Source of the DNA: Gordonia amicalis NBRC 100051 = JCM 11271
Lineage (GTDB): Bacteria > Actinomycetota > Actinomycetes > Mycobacteriales > Mycobacteriaceae
DNA: 64,000 bases
Assembly: GCF_000332995.1 (NCBI RefSeq)
Contig: NZ_BANS01000004.1
Location: 43,760-107,759, forward strand
Reading direction: 5' to 3'
Shown piece after piece: positions 53,080 through 63,888 of the stretch. A program made the translations under genes and the position numbers. Under the pieces are notes generated by a model. The model had not been told where the DNA came from. It worked only from the letters and a program-made list of their open reading frames with translations, and ran no database searches. Position 1 is the first letter of the stretch. Each line of letters starts with the position of its first letter.

Positions 53080-53250
53080 CCGCCGCCCCGGCGACGGACG
53101 TCGGGTGAGGGCCTCGACCGGTCGTCGGCAGAATCGAGTGGTTCCACTGCGTACCGCGCGGACGTACGTCCATCCCGATGAGGCACGCACCGCGCGGGCA
53201 TCACCCGAGACCGCTTGGGTACCAAACTGAACCGAAGGATCACTACAACC

Positions 53251-54405
53251 GTGGCACGTGACTATTACGCAATCCTGGGTGTGGCGAAGGGTGCCAGTGA
53301 CCAGGAGCTCAAGCGCGCCTACCGCAAGAAGGCCCGCGAACTGCACCCCGACGTCAACCCGGGCAAGGAAGACGAGTTCAAGGAAGTCAGCACCGCCTAC
53401 GAGGTGCTGACCGATCCGGAGAAGCGTCGCATCGTCGACGCCGGAGGCGATCCCCTGGCGGGTGCGGGCGCCGGCGGTTTCGGCGGGGGTGGCGGCGGCT
53501 TCGGCGACGTCTTCGAGGCGTTCTTCGGCAACGGCGGCGCCTTCGGTGGCGGCGGATTCGGCTCGGGGCGCGGTCCCCGCTCGCGCGTCCAGCCGGGTGA
53601 GCCCGCGCTGGTCAACGTCAAACTCGATCTCGCCGAGTGTGCCAAGGGCGTCAACAAGGAGATCACGGTCGACACCGCGATCCTGTGCGACGCGTGCACC
53701 GGGTCGGGAACCAACGGCGACAGCAAGCCGGTTGCCTGCGACACCTGCAACGGGGCCGGCGAGATCCAGTCGGTGCAGCGGTCGTTCCTCGGTCAGGTGA
53801 TGACCGTGCGCGAGTGCCCCACCTGTCACGGCGTCGGCGAGGTCATCCCCGACCCCTGTCACAAGTGCGGCGGCGATGGGCGTGTGCGCTCGCGCCGCAC
53901 CATGACCGTCCGCATCCCGGCCGGTATCGAGAGTGGCATGCGGGTCCGCCTCAGCGGTCAGGGCGAGGTCGGTCCCGGAGGCGGGCCCGCCGGCGATCTC
54001 TACGTCGAGGTCACCGAACGCCCGCACGAGGTCTTCCTGCGTGACAAGGACGACCTGCACTGCACGGTGAAGGTGCCGATGGTCGACGCCGCGCTCGGCG
54101 CCGAGTTCGACGTCGAGACCATCCTCGGCGACCCGGTCACCGTCACGATCGCTCCGGGAACGCAGCCCGGTCAGGTCGTCAAGCTGCGCGGCCAGGGCAT
54201 GCCGCACGTCAGCGCCGGTGTCCGCGGCAACCTGCACGTCCACCTCGACGTGGTCGTCCCGACCAAGCTCGACGGTGCCCAGACCGACGCCCTCAAGAAG
54301 TTCAAGACGGTGGCGCAGGACGAGATCGAGGTGGTCAACACCTCGGCCGCGTCCGCCCCGGGCGGCCTCTTCTCACGACTGCGCAACGCGTTCGCGGGCA
54401 AGTGA
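53251..54405 (+). CDS. dnaJ: Chaperone protein DnaJ (DnaJ2 type)
   Basis: 384 residues. J domain with the HPD triad (ELHPDVNPG) near residue 33, a Gly/Phe-rich linker ([20 protein letters not shown]), and four CxxCxGxG zinc-finger repeats ([32 protein letters not shown]). C-terminal substrate-binding domains follow. Stimulates DnaK ATPase. GTG 53251. The stop overlaps the rsmE start as GTGA. Confidence 0.96.
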   Translation: MARDYYAILGVAKGASDQELKRAYRKKARELHPDVNPGKEDEFKEVSTAYEVLTDPEKRRIVDAGGDPLAGAGAGGFGGGGGGFGDVFEAFFGNGGAFGGGGFGSGRGPRSRVQPGEPALVNVKLDLAECAKGVNKEITVDTAILCDACTGSGTNGDSKPVACDTCNGAGEIQSVQRSFLGQVMTVRECPTCHGVGEVIPDPCHKCGGDGRVRSRRTMTVRIPAGIESGMRVRLSGQGEVGPGGGPAGDLYVEVTERPHEVFLRDKDDLHCTVKVPMVDAALGAEFDVETILGDPVTVTIAPGTQPGQVVKLRGQGMPHVSAGVRGNLHVHLDVVVPTKLDGAQTDALKKFKTVAQDEIEVVNTSAASAPGGLFSRLRNAFAGK

Positions 54406-55151
54406 GCCCACCGCTTTTCTGGGCGGACTCCGTCCCCGCCCCGGGAGCCGACCTCGTTCTCAGCGGGCCAGAGGGCCGGCATGCGGTGACGGTCGCACGG
54501 CTTGGGGCGGGGGAGCGCATCCTCGTCGGGGACGGCGCCGGTTCGGTCGCCGGGTGCGAGATCCGGGAGATCACCGGGAAGGACACCCTCGTCGCCTCGG
54601 TGCGTGAGTTCTCGTTCCAGGCGCGCCCCACCCCGCAGGTGACCGTCGTCCAGGCGTTGCCGAAGTCCGAACGGTCCGAACTCGCCGTCGACCTCGCGAC
54701 CGAAGCGGGCGTCGACGTCATCGTGCCGTGGCAGGCCATGCGTTGTGTCGCCCGATGGACGGGCAAGGCGGACAAGGGTGTTGCCAAGTGGAGGGCCGCC
54801 GCGTCGGCCGCCGCGAAGCAGAGTCGACGGCCGTGGATCCCCGAGGTCGCCGAGCTCGCCTCGACCATCGACGTCCGCGCGCGGTGTGCCGACGCGGTCG
54901 CCGGCGGTGGAGTCGTCGCCGTGCTGCATGAGGAGGCCGCCCGGCCCCTTGCCGAACTGCCGCTCGCCGATGCGAGCGAGATCGTGCTCGTCGTGGGTCC
55001 CGAAGGCGGACTCGACGACACCGAGGTCGCCGACCTCACAGCTCTCGGCGCGCATTCGGTGGTGCTCGGCCCGGAGGTCCTGCGGACCTCCACGGCGGCA
55101 GCCGTCGCGCTGGGTGCGATCGGCGTGCTGACCCGACGGTGGTCGCGGTGA
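54402..55151 (+). CDS. rsmE: 16S rRNA m3U1498 methyltransferase
   Basis: 249 residues of the SPOUT superfamily. An N-terminal PUA-like domain contains [18 protein letters not shown]; the knot region has [13 protein letters not shown] and [17 protein letters not shown]. Methylates U1498 of 16S rRNA. GTG start overlaps the dnaJ stop; stop overlaps the next GTG. Confidence 0.95.
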   Translation: MSPPLFWADSVPAPGADLVLSGPEGRHAVTVARLGAGERILVGDGAGSVAGCEIREITGKDTLVASVREFSFQARPTPQVTVVQALPKSERSELAVDLATEAGVDVIVPWQAMRCVARWTGKADKGVAKWRAAASAAAKQSRRPWIPEVAELASTIDVRARCADAVAGGGVVAVLHEEAARPLAELPLADASEIVLVVGPEGGLDDTEVADLTALGAHSVVLGPEVLRTSTAAAVALGAIGVLTRRWSR

Positions 55152-55942
55152 GTGCCGTCCGACGCTGCGCCGTGCGCCGCACCAAGATCGAATACGGCAC
55201 CGAGCTTTCACAATTCGGCCACCTCTACGTGCCGCGTGACGTTCTCGACCCCGCCACCCCGGCCCGTGTGGTCGTGCTCGTCCACGGCGGTTCGTGGTCG
55301 GTGGAGTACGGCTCCACGATCCAGACCGCGGTCGCCCGCACGATGGCCGAGCGCGGCGCGGTCGTGTGGAACATCGAGTATCGCCGCGTCGGGGAGCCCG
55401 GCGGCGGCTGGCCGAACACCGGCCGCGATGTGGTCGGCGCGATCCGTGCCCTCGACGGCCCGGTGCGCGAGGCGCTGCAGGAGCAGGAGGTCGATCTCGC
55501 CGCGGTCGACTTCTCCACAGTCGGCGTGGTCGGGCATTCGGCCGGCGGCCAGCTCGCGGTGTGGGCCGTCGGCAAGCTGGGGGCGCGGACCGCCTCGACC
55601 ACCATCACCACCGTCGTCGCCCAGGCGGCGGTCCTCGACACGGTCTCCGCGGCGGACAAACAATCCCTGCGGGCCCTCATGGGGCGGCCGTACAGTGAGT
55701 CGCCGCGCCGCTACGAGGAGGCCTCGCCTCTGCTCGCGCCGGTCTTCGACGCGCACGTGGTCGCGATCACCGGCGACGAGGACGACCTGGTACCCGACGT
55801 GGTGAGCCGCCGCTACGTCGACGACGCGATCTCCCGCGGACAGTCGGCCGAACTGATCGTCGTACCGGGCGAAGGTCACGAGGCCTTCGTCGACCCGGGC
55901 ACCGGGTGCGCCCGGCAGACGATCCGGGTCCTGGGGATCTGA
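55148..55942 (+). CDS. Alpha/beta hydrolase fold protein (esterase-like)
   Basis: 264 residues. VVLVHGGSWSVEYG is the HGG oxyanion region, GVVGHSAGGQLAVW the nucleophile elbow, with acid in ITGDEDDLVP and His in VPGEGHEAFVD. It resembles carboxylesterases of the kynurenine formamidase/BD-FAE group; substrate unknown. GTG 55148 overlaps rsmE, so it joins the hrcA-dnaJ-rsmE operon. Confidence 0.85.
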   Translation: MSAVRRCAVRRTKIEYGTELSQFGHLYVPRDVLDPATPARVVVLVHGGSWSVEYGSTIQTAVARTMAERGAVVWNIEYRRVGEPGGGWPNTGRDVVGAIRALDGPVREALQEQEVDLAAVDFSTVGVVGHSAGGQLAVWAVGKLGARTASTTITTVVAQAAVLDTVSAADKQSLRALMGRPYSESPRRYEEASPLLAPVFDAHVVAITGDEDDLVPDVVSRRYVDDAISRGQSAELIVVPGEGHEAFVDPGTGCARQTIRVLGI

Positions 55943-56020
55943 AGCACGCGGTCCGGCGGTGACGTGGCCGTGCTGAGAAATATTGCCTGCTGACCGGCCG
56001 TTGCATAGCGATACACTGTT

Positions 56021-56034
56021 CACACAGCTGTGTG
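56021..56034. promoter_or_regulatory. 14-bp perfect palindrome upstream of phoH
   Basis: CACACAGCTGTGTG, 78 bp before the phoH start. A TACACT -10-like hexamer lies at 56012-56017 directly upstream, so the palindrome would cover the transcription start region, a position suited to a repressor. Confidence 0.5.
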
Positions 56035-56111
56035 TTTCCTTCAGTGAATTCTCACTGTGAGGTGACGGACGCGCAGCCCACAACCGCAGACCACCAGGAG
56101 TGATTTCATAC

Positions 56112-57200
56112 GTGAGTGACGACAACCCCGACCCGAGCGCGCAATCCAGCCGTACGCAGCCGCGCCGGTCTGGGGTCACATCCACCGTCGAAGTCTCTCC
56201 CGGAGTGGTGTTCGGGCTGCTCGGCGCCAGTGACGTCAACCTTCGGACGCTCGAGCAGCTGCTGCCCGCCGACATCCACGTGCGTGGCAACCAGGTGACG
56301 CTGACCGGCGAGCCCGCCGATGTCGCCGCCTCCGAACGTGTCATCGCCGAACTCACCGACCTCGTCGGACGTGGCACCCCGCTGACCCCGGACCTCGTCC
56401 GGCACAGCGTGTCGATGCTCTCCGACGGCAGCCAGGAGTCGCCCGCCGAGGTGCTGTCGCTGGACATCCTGTCGCGCCGCGGCAAGACGATCCGACCCAA
56501 GACGCTGAACCAGAAGCACTACGTCGACGCGATCGACAACCACACCATCGTCTTCGGTCTGGGGCCGGCCGGTACCGGCAAGACCTACCTCGCGATGGCC
56601 AAGGCCGTGCAGGCGCTGCAGTCGAAGTCGGTCAACCGCATCATCCTCACTCGTCCCGCCGTCGAGGCCGGCGAACGTCTCGGCTTCCTGCCGGGCACGT
56701 TGAGCGAGAAGATCGACCCGTACCTGCGCCCGCTCTACGACGCGCTGCACGACATGATGGACCCCGAGGCGATCCCGAAGCTGATGGCCGCCGGGGTCAT
56801 CGAGGTTGCGCCGCTGGCCTACATGCGCGGGCGGACCCTCAACGACGCTTTCATCATCCTCGACGAGGCGCAGAACACGACGAGCGAACAGATGAAGATG
56901 TTCCTGACGCGCCTGGGCTTCGGCTCCAAGGTCGTCGTCACGGGCGATGTCACCCAGGTGGACCTGCCGGGCGGCGCGAAGAGCGGCCTGATGGCGGCGA
57001 CCGCGATCCTCGAGGGCATCGACGACATCCACTTCTCCCGTCTCACCAGCCAGGACGTCGTCCGGCATCGTCTGGTCGCCGACATCGTCGACGCCTACGG
57101 GCGCGCGGAGGAATCCCAGCGAGCCGGTGCACGCATCGATACCGCGATCGGCGGCAACCGCGCGGCGCGTCGTGCGGCTTCCCACGGACGTCGCTCATGA
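56112..57200 (+). CDS. phoH: PhoH-like ATPase/RNA helicase-type protein
   Basis: 362 residues. N-terminal KH-like segment ([20 protein letters not shown]...), then the PhoH ATPase with Walker [12 protein letters not shown] near residue 153 and Walker [12 protein letters not shown]. Commonly paired with the RNase YbeY and thought to act in RNA processing. GTG 56112 follows AGGAG by 11 bp; a GTG at 56100 overlaps that site and is rejected. Stop overlaps the ybeY ATG. Confidence 0.94.
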   Translation: MSDDNPDPSAQSSRTQPRRSGVTSTVEVSPGVVFGLLGASDVNLRTLEQLLPADIHVRGNQVTLTGEPADVAASERVIAELTDLVGRGTPLTPDLVRHSVSMLSDGSQESPAEVLSLDILSRRGKTIRPKTLNQKHYVDAIDNHTIVFGLGPAGTGKTYLAMAKAVQALQSKSVNRIILTRPAVEAGERLGFLPGTLSEKIDPYLRPLYDALHDMMDPEAIPKLMAAGVIEVAPLAYMRGRTLNDAFIILDEAQNTTSEQMKMFLTRLGFGSKVVVTGDVTQVDLPGGAKSGLMAATAILEGIDDIHFSRLTSQDVVRHRLVADIVDAYGRAEESQRAGARIDTAIGGNRAARRAASHGRRS

Positions 57201-57778
57201 GCATCGAACTGGCCAACGAGTCCGGGGTCGAGGTCCCGGCCGAGCTGATCATCGACGCCGCACGTTTCGCCGTGAACGCGATGGACGTCAACCCCGGCGC
57301 GCTCCTGTCGGTCCTCTGCGTCGACGAGGACACCATGGCCGACATGCACGTGCAGTGGATGGACCTGCCCGGACCCACCGACGTGATGAGCTTCCCGATG
57401 GACGAGCTCGTCCCGGGCGGCCGACCCGACGCCACCGATCTGGGACCGGCCATCCTCGGCGACATCGTCCTGTGCCCCGAGTTCGCACGGAAGCAGGCCC
57501 GCGAGGCGCGCAGGTCCTTCGAACACGAGCTCGCGATGCTCACCATCCACGGTGTGCTCCATCTCCTCGGCTACGACCACGCCGAACCCGAGGAAGAGCG
57601 CGAGATGTTCGGGCTGCAGAACGAGATCCTCGACGCGTTCTATGCCGAGCGGAACCGACGCGCGCAGGAACAGCGGCAGACCGATCGTGATTCGCGGTTG
57701 CTGTCCAACATCGGATTCACCGGGACCGAACAGGGAACCGGGGACGCGGGGGCGACCGGACGGTCCGAGGAGGACTGA
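57197..57778 (+). CDS. ybeY: Endoribonuclease YbeY (rRNA maturation factor)
   Basis: 193 residues. The zinc site [11 protein letters not shown] (H-x3-H-x5-H) near residue 118 is complete. Processes the 3' end of 16S rRNA and takes part in ribosome quality control. A 30-residue polar tail extends beyond the usual end. Two bases separate it from the next GTG. Confidence 0.96.
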   Translation: MSIELANESGVEVPAELIIDAARFAVNAMDVNPGALLSVLCVDEDTMADMHVQWMDLPGPTDVMSFPMDELVPGGRPDATDLGPAILGDIVLCPEFARKQAREARRSFEHELAMLTIHGVLHLLGYDHAEPEEEREMFGLQNEILDAFYAERNRRAQEQRQTDRDSRLLSNIGFTGTEQGTGDAGATGRSEED

Positions 57779-57780
57779 GC

Positions 57781-59208
57781 GTGTCCTCCGACTATTGGTT
57801 CATCGTGGCCGCAGTCGTTCTGATCGGGCTCGGCGGACTGTTCGCCGCCGTCGACACCGCCGTGTCCACCGTCTCGAACGCCCGCGTCGACGACATGGTC
57901 CGGGAGGGCCGCGGCGGTGCACGACGCCTCGCGATCATCCTCGACGCCCGCGCCACCTACGTGGGACTCGTGGTCCTGCTGCGCGTGGTCTGCGAGACCG
58001 CGGCCGCCGCACTCATCGCCCTGTCCGCGGCCGAATGGCTCGGCGTCGGTTGGGGACTCGTCGTCGCCATCACCGCGATGACGGTCATCTCCTATGTCGC
58101 CATGGGCGTCGGGCCGCGCACCCTGGGCCGGCAGCACGCGTACACCATCGCACTGTCGATGTCGTATCTGTTGTTCGCGCTGGGCATCCTGCTCAAGCCC
58201 GTGACGCGGCTGCTCATCCTCATCGGTAACGCGCTGACCCCGGGTCGCGGCTACCGGAACGGCCCGTTCGCCACCGAGATCGAGCTGCGTGAGGTCGTCG
58301 ACCTCGCCGAGGCCCGCGGAGTGGTGGCGGCCGGCGAGCGCCGGATGATCCACTCGGTGTTCGACCTCGGCGACACCAGCGCGCGCGAGGTCATGGTGCC
58401 ACGTCCGGAGATGGTCTGGATCGAGGCCGACAAGAACGTCCTGCAGGCCACCAACCTCGCGACCCGGTCGGGACATTCGCGTATCCCGGTCATCGGCGAG
58501 AACACCGACGACGTGCTCGGGATCGTGTACCTCAAGGACATGGTCGAACGGACGGTCGCCAAACGCACCGACCCCACCACGCTGCGCGTCTCCGAGATCA
58601 TGCGCGACGCCGAGTTCATCCCGGACTCCAAACCGCTCGACAAGGTCCTCGCCGACATGCAGCTCACGCGCAACCACATGGCGATCCTCGTCGACGAATA
58701 CGGTGGCATCGCCGGCCTGGTGACGATCGAGGACGTGCTCGAGGAGATCGTCGGTGAGATCACCGACGAGTACGACACCGACGAACTCGCACCGGTCGAG
58801 GACCTCGGCGACGGGTCGTACCGGGTGTCGGCGCGTCTTCCGGTCGAGGATCTCGGTGAGCTGTTCGACGTCGAGATCGAGGAGGAAGAGGTCGAGACGG
58901 TGGGTGGACTCGTCGCACTCGAACTCGGCCGCGTCCCGCTCCCCGGCGCCCGGGTCAAGTCCCACGGCCTGCAGCTCGTCGCGGAGGGCGGTCCCAATCG
59001 CAAGGGGCGCCAACGCATCATCACCGTCCTCGTCACCCGGGTACCCGGGGAGGGCGCCGACGGACCGGACCCGCAGCGGCACGAATCCTCGGGCGGTCGT
59101 GGGCACTCCGGCCGTTCCGGACGTCATGACCGCACCGCGGCGCGTGAACACGAGGACGAATCCCATCGCAGTACACACGAGCAGACGACAGCAAGGATGA
59201 ATCAGTGA
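57781..59208 (+). CDS. CNNM/CorC-type hemolysin family protein
   Basis: 475 residues: a DUF21 membrane domain with three to four helices (1-150), two CBS domains (about 205-330, including [26 protein letters not shown]), a CorC/HlyC domain (about 350-420) and a 45-residue disordered tail. Implicated in Mg2+/Co2+ homeostasis. Its place between ybeY and era is conserved in Mycobacteriales (Rv2366c). Overlaps the next GTG by 4 bp. Confidence 0.93.
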   Translation: MSSDYWFIVAAVVLIGLGGLFAAVDTAVSTVSNARVDDMVREGRGGARRLAIILDARATYVGLVVLLRVVCETAAAALIALSAAEWLGVGWGLVVAITAMTVISYVAMGVGPRTLGRQHAYTIALSMSYLLFALGILLKPVTRLLILIGNALTPGRGYRNGPFATEIELREVVDLAEARGVVAAGERRMIHSVFDLGDTSAREVMVPRPEMVWIEADKNVLQATNLATRSGHSRIPVIGENTDDVLGIVYLKDMVERTVAKRTDPTTLRVSEIMRDAEFIPDSKPLDKVLADMQLTRNHMAILVDEYGGIAGLVTIEDVLEEIVGEITDEYDTDELAPVEDLGDGSYRVSARLPVEDLGELFDVEIEEEEVETVGGLVALELGRVPLPGARVKSHGLQLVAEGGPNRKGRQRIITVLVTRVPGEGADGPDPQRHESSGGRGHSGRSGRHDRTAAREHEDESHRSTHEQTTARMNQ

Positions 59209-59549
59209 CCGAGACCCTCGCAGACGAGGATCAGAAGCTCGTGGTGCTCGCTCGCGGCGCGCTCGCGCGTGCCGAAGCGCGATCGGGAGCCGCCGTTCGC
59301 GACGGCGACGGTCGGACCTACGCGGGTGCCGAGGTCCGCACCAAGACCCTCACACTCAGCGGTCTGCAGGTCGCGGTCGCCTCGGCGATCTCGAGCGGGG
59401 CCGGCTCCTTCGAGGCGGCCGTCCTGGTCAACGGCGACGCCGACGATCCCGGTCTCGCGACCCTGCACGAACTGAGTCCGCAGGCCTACGCGTACGTCAC
59501 CGATGCCGCCGGGCGGCCGCAGCAGCGACTCGGTGGCGCCGATGTCTGA
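59205..59549 (+). CDS. Cytidine deaminase-fold protein lacking the zinc site (Rv2365c-like)
   Basis: 114 residues. The layout [33 protein letters not shown] follows the cytidine deaminase pattern (dGxxyxGxNvE...CAExxAi). However, the catalytic Cys-Ala-Glu is replaced by LSGLQ and the later PCxxC is missing; the protein has no cysteine at all. It is therefore unlikely to be a deaminase. Conserved next to era suggests a structural or regulatory role. Overlaps the era start by 8 bp. Confidence 0.8.
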   Translation: MTETLADEDQKLVVLARGALARAEARSGAAVRDGDGRTYAGAEVRTKTLTLSGLQVAVASAISSGAGSFEAAVLVNGDADDPGLATLHELSPQAYAYVTDAAGRPQQRLGGADV

Positions 59550-60471
59550 GTCCGGCTCCGCTCCTGAATTCCGCTCCGGTTTCGTCTGTTTCGTCGGGCG
59601 CCCCAACACCGGCAAGTCGACGCTCACCAACGCGCTGGTGGGGGAGAAGATCGCGATCACCTCCAACCGGCCGCAGACCACCCGCCACACGATCCGCGGA
59701 ATCGTCAACCGGCCCGACGCCCAGCTGATCCTCGTCGACACCCCGGGACTGCACCGGCCCCGCACGCTGCTGGGGCAGCGGCTCAACGACCTGGTGCGCG
59801 ACACGTACTCCGAGGTCGACGTGATCGGTGTGTGCATCCCGGCCGACGAGGCGATCGGCCCGGGTGACCGCTGGATCATCTCCCAGGTCCGCGAGATGGC
59901 CCCGCGCACCACACTTCTCGGCGTGGTCACCAAGATCGACCGGGTGGGTCCCGAGCAGGTTGCCAAGCAGCTCGTGGCGCTCTCCGAGATCCTCGGCCCG
60001 GACGCCGAGGTGGTCCCCGTGTCGGCGAAGTCCGGCAAGCAGCTCGACGTCCTCAGCGACGTGCTCGTCGGTCTGATGGAGGAAGGTCCGGCGTTCTATC
60101 CCGACGGTGAGCTCACCGACGAACCCGAGCAGGTCCTGATGGCGGAATTCATCCGCGAGGCCGCCCTCGAAGGCGTCCACGACGAACTGCCGCATTCGCT
60201 CGCCGTGGTCATCGAGGAGGTCATCGATCGCGAGGACCGGCGCCCGGACCAGCCGCCGATGGTCGACGTCCACGCCGTGCTCTTCGTCGAACGGGACAGC
60301 CAGAAGGGCATCATCATCGGGCGCAAGGGGGCGCGTCTGAAAGAGGTCGGTACAGTTGCGCGCGCACAGATCGAGCGGCTGCTGGGGACCAAGGTGTACC
60401 TGGATCTGCACGTGAAGGTCGCCAAGGACTGGCAGCGCGACCCCAAGCAGCTACGCCGACTGGGCTTCTAG
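59542..60471 (+). CDS. era: GTPase Era
   Basis: 309 residues. G1 GRPNTGKSTL near residue 17, G3 DTPGL, G4 TKIDR, and a C-terminal KH domain with GRKGARLKEVG. Binds the 3' end of 16S rRNA during 30S assembly. ATG 59542 lies 8 bp inside the preceding gene and gives the expected N-terminus; the frame's first ATG at 59503 would overlap further. Confidence 0.96.
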   Translation: MSESGSAPEFRSGFVCFVGRPNTGKSTLTNALVGEKIAITSNRPQTTRHTIRGIVNRPDAQLILVDTPGLHRPRTLLGQRLNDLVRDTYSEVDVIGVCIPADEAIGPGDRWIISQVREMAPRTTLLGVVTKIDRVGPEQVAKQLVALSEILGPDAEVVPVSAKSGKQLDVLSDVLVGLMEEGPAFYPDGELTDEPEQVLMAEFIREAALEGVHDELPHSLAVVIEEVIDREDRRPDQPPMVDVHAVLFVERDSQKGIIIGRKGARLKEVGTVARAQIERLLGTKVYLDLHVKVAKDWQRDPKQLRRLGF

Positions 60472-60544
60472 AGGAGAGAATGCCGGCACCGTCCTCGCGA
60501 CGGTGTTCAGACGGCGGGCACGCGCCTGCGGGGGAGGTACGTCG

Positions 60545-61963
60545 ATGGGAACGCACGAGTCGCACAAGGTCTCGGACTCCGACGCCGACACTGGTCGCGG
60601 AGCCCATGAGGCACCCGAGGTCGAACAGCCGACCGGCCGGACGATCGCCGGCGTACTCGGGTCACCCCGGTTCTGGCTCGCCCCACTGGTCCTCGTGGCG
60701 GTGCTGTTCTCCCTCATGGCCGCGCTCTACATGTCGGCCGTCGTCGACCCGCAACGCCACCTCCACGACTTCCCGGTCGCCCTCGTCAACGAGGACTCCG
60801 GCGGTGAGGTGACCGGCGCGGACGGAAAGGCCACCGAGCAGAACATCGGGAACGAGGTCGCGAACGGGATCATCTCGTCGGCCGCTGACAGCGGCATCGT
60901 CGTCCGGCGCACCGACCGCTCGACCGCGATCGGTGAACTGAACAGCGGCAAGGTGTACGGCGTCGTCGTCATCGGCTCGAACTTCACCAATCGCGCAGTC
61001 GCGCTGGGACGTTCGACGGTCCTTCCGGCGCAGCCCACGCGTCCGGCGATCGACATCTTCATCAACCGCGGCTCGGGCGCTTTCGCGTCGTCGATCACCT
61101 CGACCTTCGCCGAGCAACTGACCGAGCGGGTCAACGCCGAGGTCGGCGCGCAGCTGACCGCACAGGTCCGAGATCAGCTCGACCGCAACGACGTCACGTT
61201 CACCGGTGCCGCACAGCTCGCGCTGGCCGATCCGGTCGCGGTCTCGGTGTCGGAGCCCACGCCGCTGCCCCAGGGTGCCGGAAACGGACTGTCGGCGTTC
61301 TACCTCACGCTTCTCCTGGTGCTCGCCGGCTTCACCGGCGCGATGATGGTGAGCATCGTCGTCGACGGCATGCTCGGTCAGACGCCCATCGAGTACGGCC
61401 CGTTCTACCAACTCCGTGAACGTCTGGCGATCAGCCGCTGGGCGACCCTCGCCGCCAAGTGGACGATCATGTTCCTCGTCGCGGTGGTCCTCTCGACCCT
61501 GTTCATCGTGGTGGGCGCCTGGGTGGGCACGTCCCTGCCGAATGCCTTCGTGCTGTGGGTGATTTCGATCCTCGGCATCTTCGCCGTCGGCGTGAGCGCG
61601 AGCGCGATGATGGCCGTCTTCGGCAACGCCGGTCTGCTGTTCAACCTCCTGTTCTTCGTGGTCTTCGGCCTGCCGTCGTCGGGCGGGACCCTGCCGCTGG
61701 AGGCCAGTCCGCGGATCTTCGAGTGGATCGCCGCGATCGAACCGATGCACGTCATCTACCTCGGGGTGCGGTCGGTCCTGTACTTCGACGCCGACCTGTC
61801 GGCGGGGCTCGCGCGGTCGGTCGTCCAGTGCCTGATCGGACTGTGCATCGGTGTCCTGCTGGGTCTGCTCGGCACCAAGTACTACGACCGCAAGGGTTGG
61901 CACCGCTACCCGGGGGGCATGACGCTGCCGCCCAAACTCGACAAGATCGTGAACGCTGGATGA
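60545..61963 (+). CDS. YhgE/Pip-like ABC-2 family membrane protein
   Basis: 472 residues. A cytoplasmic N-terminus of 40, one helix (LVLVAVLFSLMAALYMSAVV), a large extracytoplasmic domain (FPVALVNEDSGGEVTG...), then five helices. This is the topology of YhgE/Pip and DUF3533 proteins, related to ABC-2 exporters and to type VII-associated proteins in Firmicutes. No ATPase is adjacent. The ATG at 60545 is preceded by GGGGGAGG; a start at 60503 is also in frame. Confidence 0.82.
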   Translation: MGTHESHKVSDSDADTGRGAHEAPEVEQPTGRTIAGVLGSPRFWLAPLVLVAVLFSLMAALYMSAVVDPQRHLHDFPVALVNEDSGGEVTGADGKATEQNIGNEVANGIISSAADSGIVVRRTDRSTAIGELNSGKVYGVVVIGSNFTNRAVALGRSTVLPAQPTRPAIDIFINRGSGAFASSITSTFAEQLTERVNAEVGAQLTAQVRDQLDRNDVTFTGAAQLALADPVAVSVSEPTPLPQGAGNGLSAFYLTLLLVLAGFTGAMMVSIVVDGMLGQTPIEYGPFYQLRERLAISRWATLAAKWTIMFLVAVVLSTLFIVVGAWVGTSLPNAFVLWVISILGIFAVGVSASAMMAVFGNAGLLFNLLFFVVFGLPSSGGTLPLEASPRIFEWIAAIEPMHVIYLGVRSVLYFDADLSAGLARSVVQCLIGLCIGVLLGLLGTKYYDRKGWHRYPGGMTLPPKLDKIVNAG

Positions 61964-62015
61964 GCAGGCCGCTGTCGCCGCGCCCCCCGAGGCGGAAACC
62001 TGGCAGGGTGGAGGC

Positions 62016-63872
62016 ATGGGGTTCCCGGTGGAGATGTCGATCGAGGAGATGTCGGACGCTCTGCACGACCTGCGAGACGAGCTCGACCGCGCGGAGAAGC
62101 ACGCCGGTCCGCTGATCTCCGCGGTCGCCGTACAGCATCGGCAGAGTGCACGCAATCTCGTGCATTACGTCACCGTCCGTCGTCGTGACCTGCGACCGCT
62201 GCAGGCGTCGATGGCCGCTCACGGGCTGTCGAGTCTCGGCCGGATGGAGTCGATCGTCTACTCCTGGATCGAGACGGTCATCGAAACCGTTGACGCACTC
62301 GCCGAAGGCCGACGGCGACAACCGATCTGGGGCGATCTCTCCGACGGCGTGCGGGTTCTCAGCGCCAACCGGGACCGACTGCTGGGGAGTGTGCACCCCG
62401 GCGGGGTCGACGACGTCACCGCCGATCGGTCCGGCGACGAGCACGGTGAGCGGACGAGTCGGGTGATGGTCACGATGCCGACGCAGGCCGCCGACGAGCC
62501 GGACCTGGTGCGACGCATGGGCGCGGCCGGCATGGATGTGGCGCGGGTGAACTGCGCCCACGACGGACCCGCGGAATGGGCGCGGATGATCGAGTCGGTG
62601 CGTGCACTCCCCGGACGGGTGCGCGTGGCTATGGACCTGGCCGGACCCAAACTCCGGACCGGGCCGCTCGAGCCGGGACCGAAGGTCGTGAAGGTCAAAC
62701 CCGTTCGCGCCGACGACGGGACCGTCGAACGGCGGTCACGGGTGCGGTTGAGCACAACCCCCCACGATGCCGAGCACGACCTTCCCGACGGTATCGATGC
62801 GGTAATCCCGGTGGACGACCTCGGCAGCCTGTCCGACGGTGACCGGCTCGTGTTGCGCGATGCGCGGGGCCGGCGTCGACGCCTCGACGTCGTCGGGGTC
62901 TCCGAGGACGGGATCGACGCCGAATGCGACCGCACCGTCTACTACCGGACGGGCGCGTCGATCAGGGTCAAACGGTTCGGCGGCGGAACACTCGTCATCG
63001 GTGAACTGCCGGAGAAGCCACAGCATCTGCTGATCCGCACCGGCGATGAGATCCGACTCCGGCGCGACCTGTCGCCCATGCCCGCGACCAGGGTCGGGCC
63101 GCATCGGATCGGGTGTGAACTCGGAGACGCCTTCGACGACGTGGAGCCCGGACACCGGGTGCTGTTCGACGACGGGAAGATCGCCGGACGGGTGCGTGAG
63201 AGGCTCGACGACGAGATCGTCGTCGACGTCGAACGCGCCGGCCCGAAGGGTTCCAAACTGCGTGCGGAGAAGGGCGTCAACCTCCCGGACACGACCCTCC
63301 ACATTCCCGCGCTGACACCGGATGACCGCGCGGCTCTCGAGTTCGTGGCGACGCACGCGGACATGGTCAACTACTCGTTCGTCCGGTCGCCGGAGGATGT
63401 CGCCGACCTCATCGCCGAACTCGAGCGCCTCGACGCCCGGAACGTCGGGATCGTCCTCAAGATCGAGACCCGCGCCGCGTTCGAATCGCTGCCGCAGATG
63501 CTGCTCGAGGCGATGCGGTGGGACGAGGTCGGGGTGATGATCGCGCGCGGAGACCTCGCCGTCGAGGTCGGTTTCGGGCGGCTCGCCGAGGTCCAGGAGG
63601 AGATCCTCTGGCTGTGCGAGGCCGCCCACATCCCGGTCGTGTGGGCGACGCAGGTGCTCGACGGTCTGGCGAAGACAGGCGTGCCGACGCGCGCGGAGGT
63701 CACCGACGCCGCGATGAGCCGCCGCGCGGAGGGGGTCATGCTCAACAAGGGCCCTTACATCGTCGAGGCCATCGAAGCGCTGACCTCGATCCTCGACCGG
63801 ATGGGCGGTCACGTCGAGAAGAAGCGGTCGCTGCTGCGACCCCTGACCTCTTTCGACATCGGCTTGGACTGA
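62016..63872 (+). CDS. Atypical pyruvate kinase-like protein
   Basis: 618 residues. A helical N-terminal extension of about 145 residues precedes a pyruvate kinase barrel: AGMDVARVNCAHDG, MDLAGPKLRTG, VNYSFVRSPEDV, VLKIETRAAFES, VMIARGDLAVEVG near residue 508 and VVWATQVLDGL. The C-terminal allosteric domain is missing, the usual NFSHG is NCAHDG, and the B domain is enlarged. Key Lys, Asp/Glu metal ligands and Thr are kept, so catalysis is possible. It is not the housekeeping Pyk type and its physiological role is unclear. Confidence 0.82.
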   Translation: MGFPVEMSIEEMSDALHDLRDELDRAEKHAGPLISAVAVQHRQSARNLVHYVTVRRRDLRPLQASMAAHGLSSLGRMESIVYSWIETVIETVDALAEGRRRQPIWGDLSDGVRVLSANRDRLLGSVHPGGVDDVTADRSGDEHGERTSRVMVTMPTQAADEPDLVRRMGAAGMDVARVNCAHDGPAEWARMIESVRALPGRVRVAMDLAGPKLRTGPLEPGPKVVKVKPVRADDGTVERRSRVRLSTTPHDAEHDLPDGIDAVIPVDDLGSLSDGDRLVLRDARGRRRRLDVVGVSEDGIDAECDRTVYYRTGASIRVKRFGGGTLVIGELPEKPQHLLIRTGDEIRLRRDLSPMPATRVGPHRIGCELGDAFDDVEPGHRVLFDDGKIAGRVRERLDDEIVVDVERAGPKGSKLRAEKGVNLPDTTLHIPALTPDDRAALEFVATHADMVNYSFVRSPEDVADLIAELERLDARNVGIVLKIETRAAFESLPQMLLEAMRWDEVGVMIARGDLAVEVGFGRLAEVQEEILWLCEAAHIPVVWATQVLDGLAKTGVPTRAEVTDAAMSRRAEGVMLNKGPYIVEAIEALTSILDRMGGHVEKKRSLLRPLTSFDIGLD

Positions 63873-63888
63873 CGTCACTGGTGGTCCC

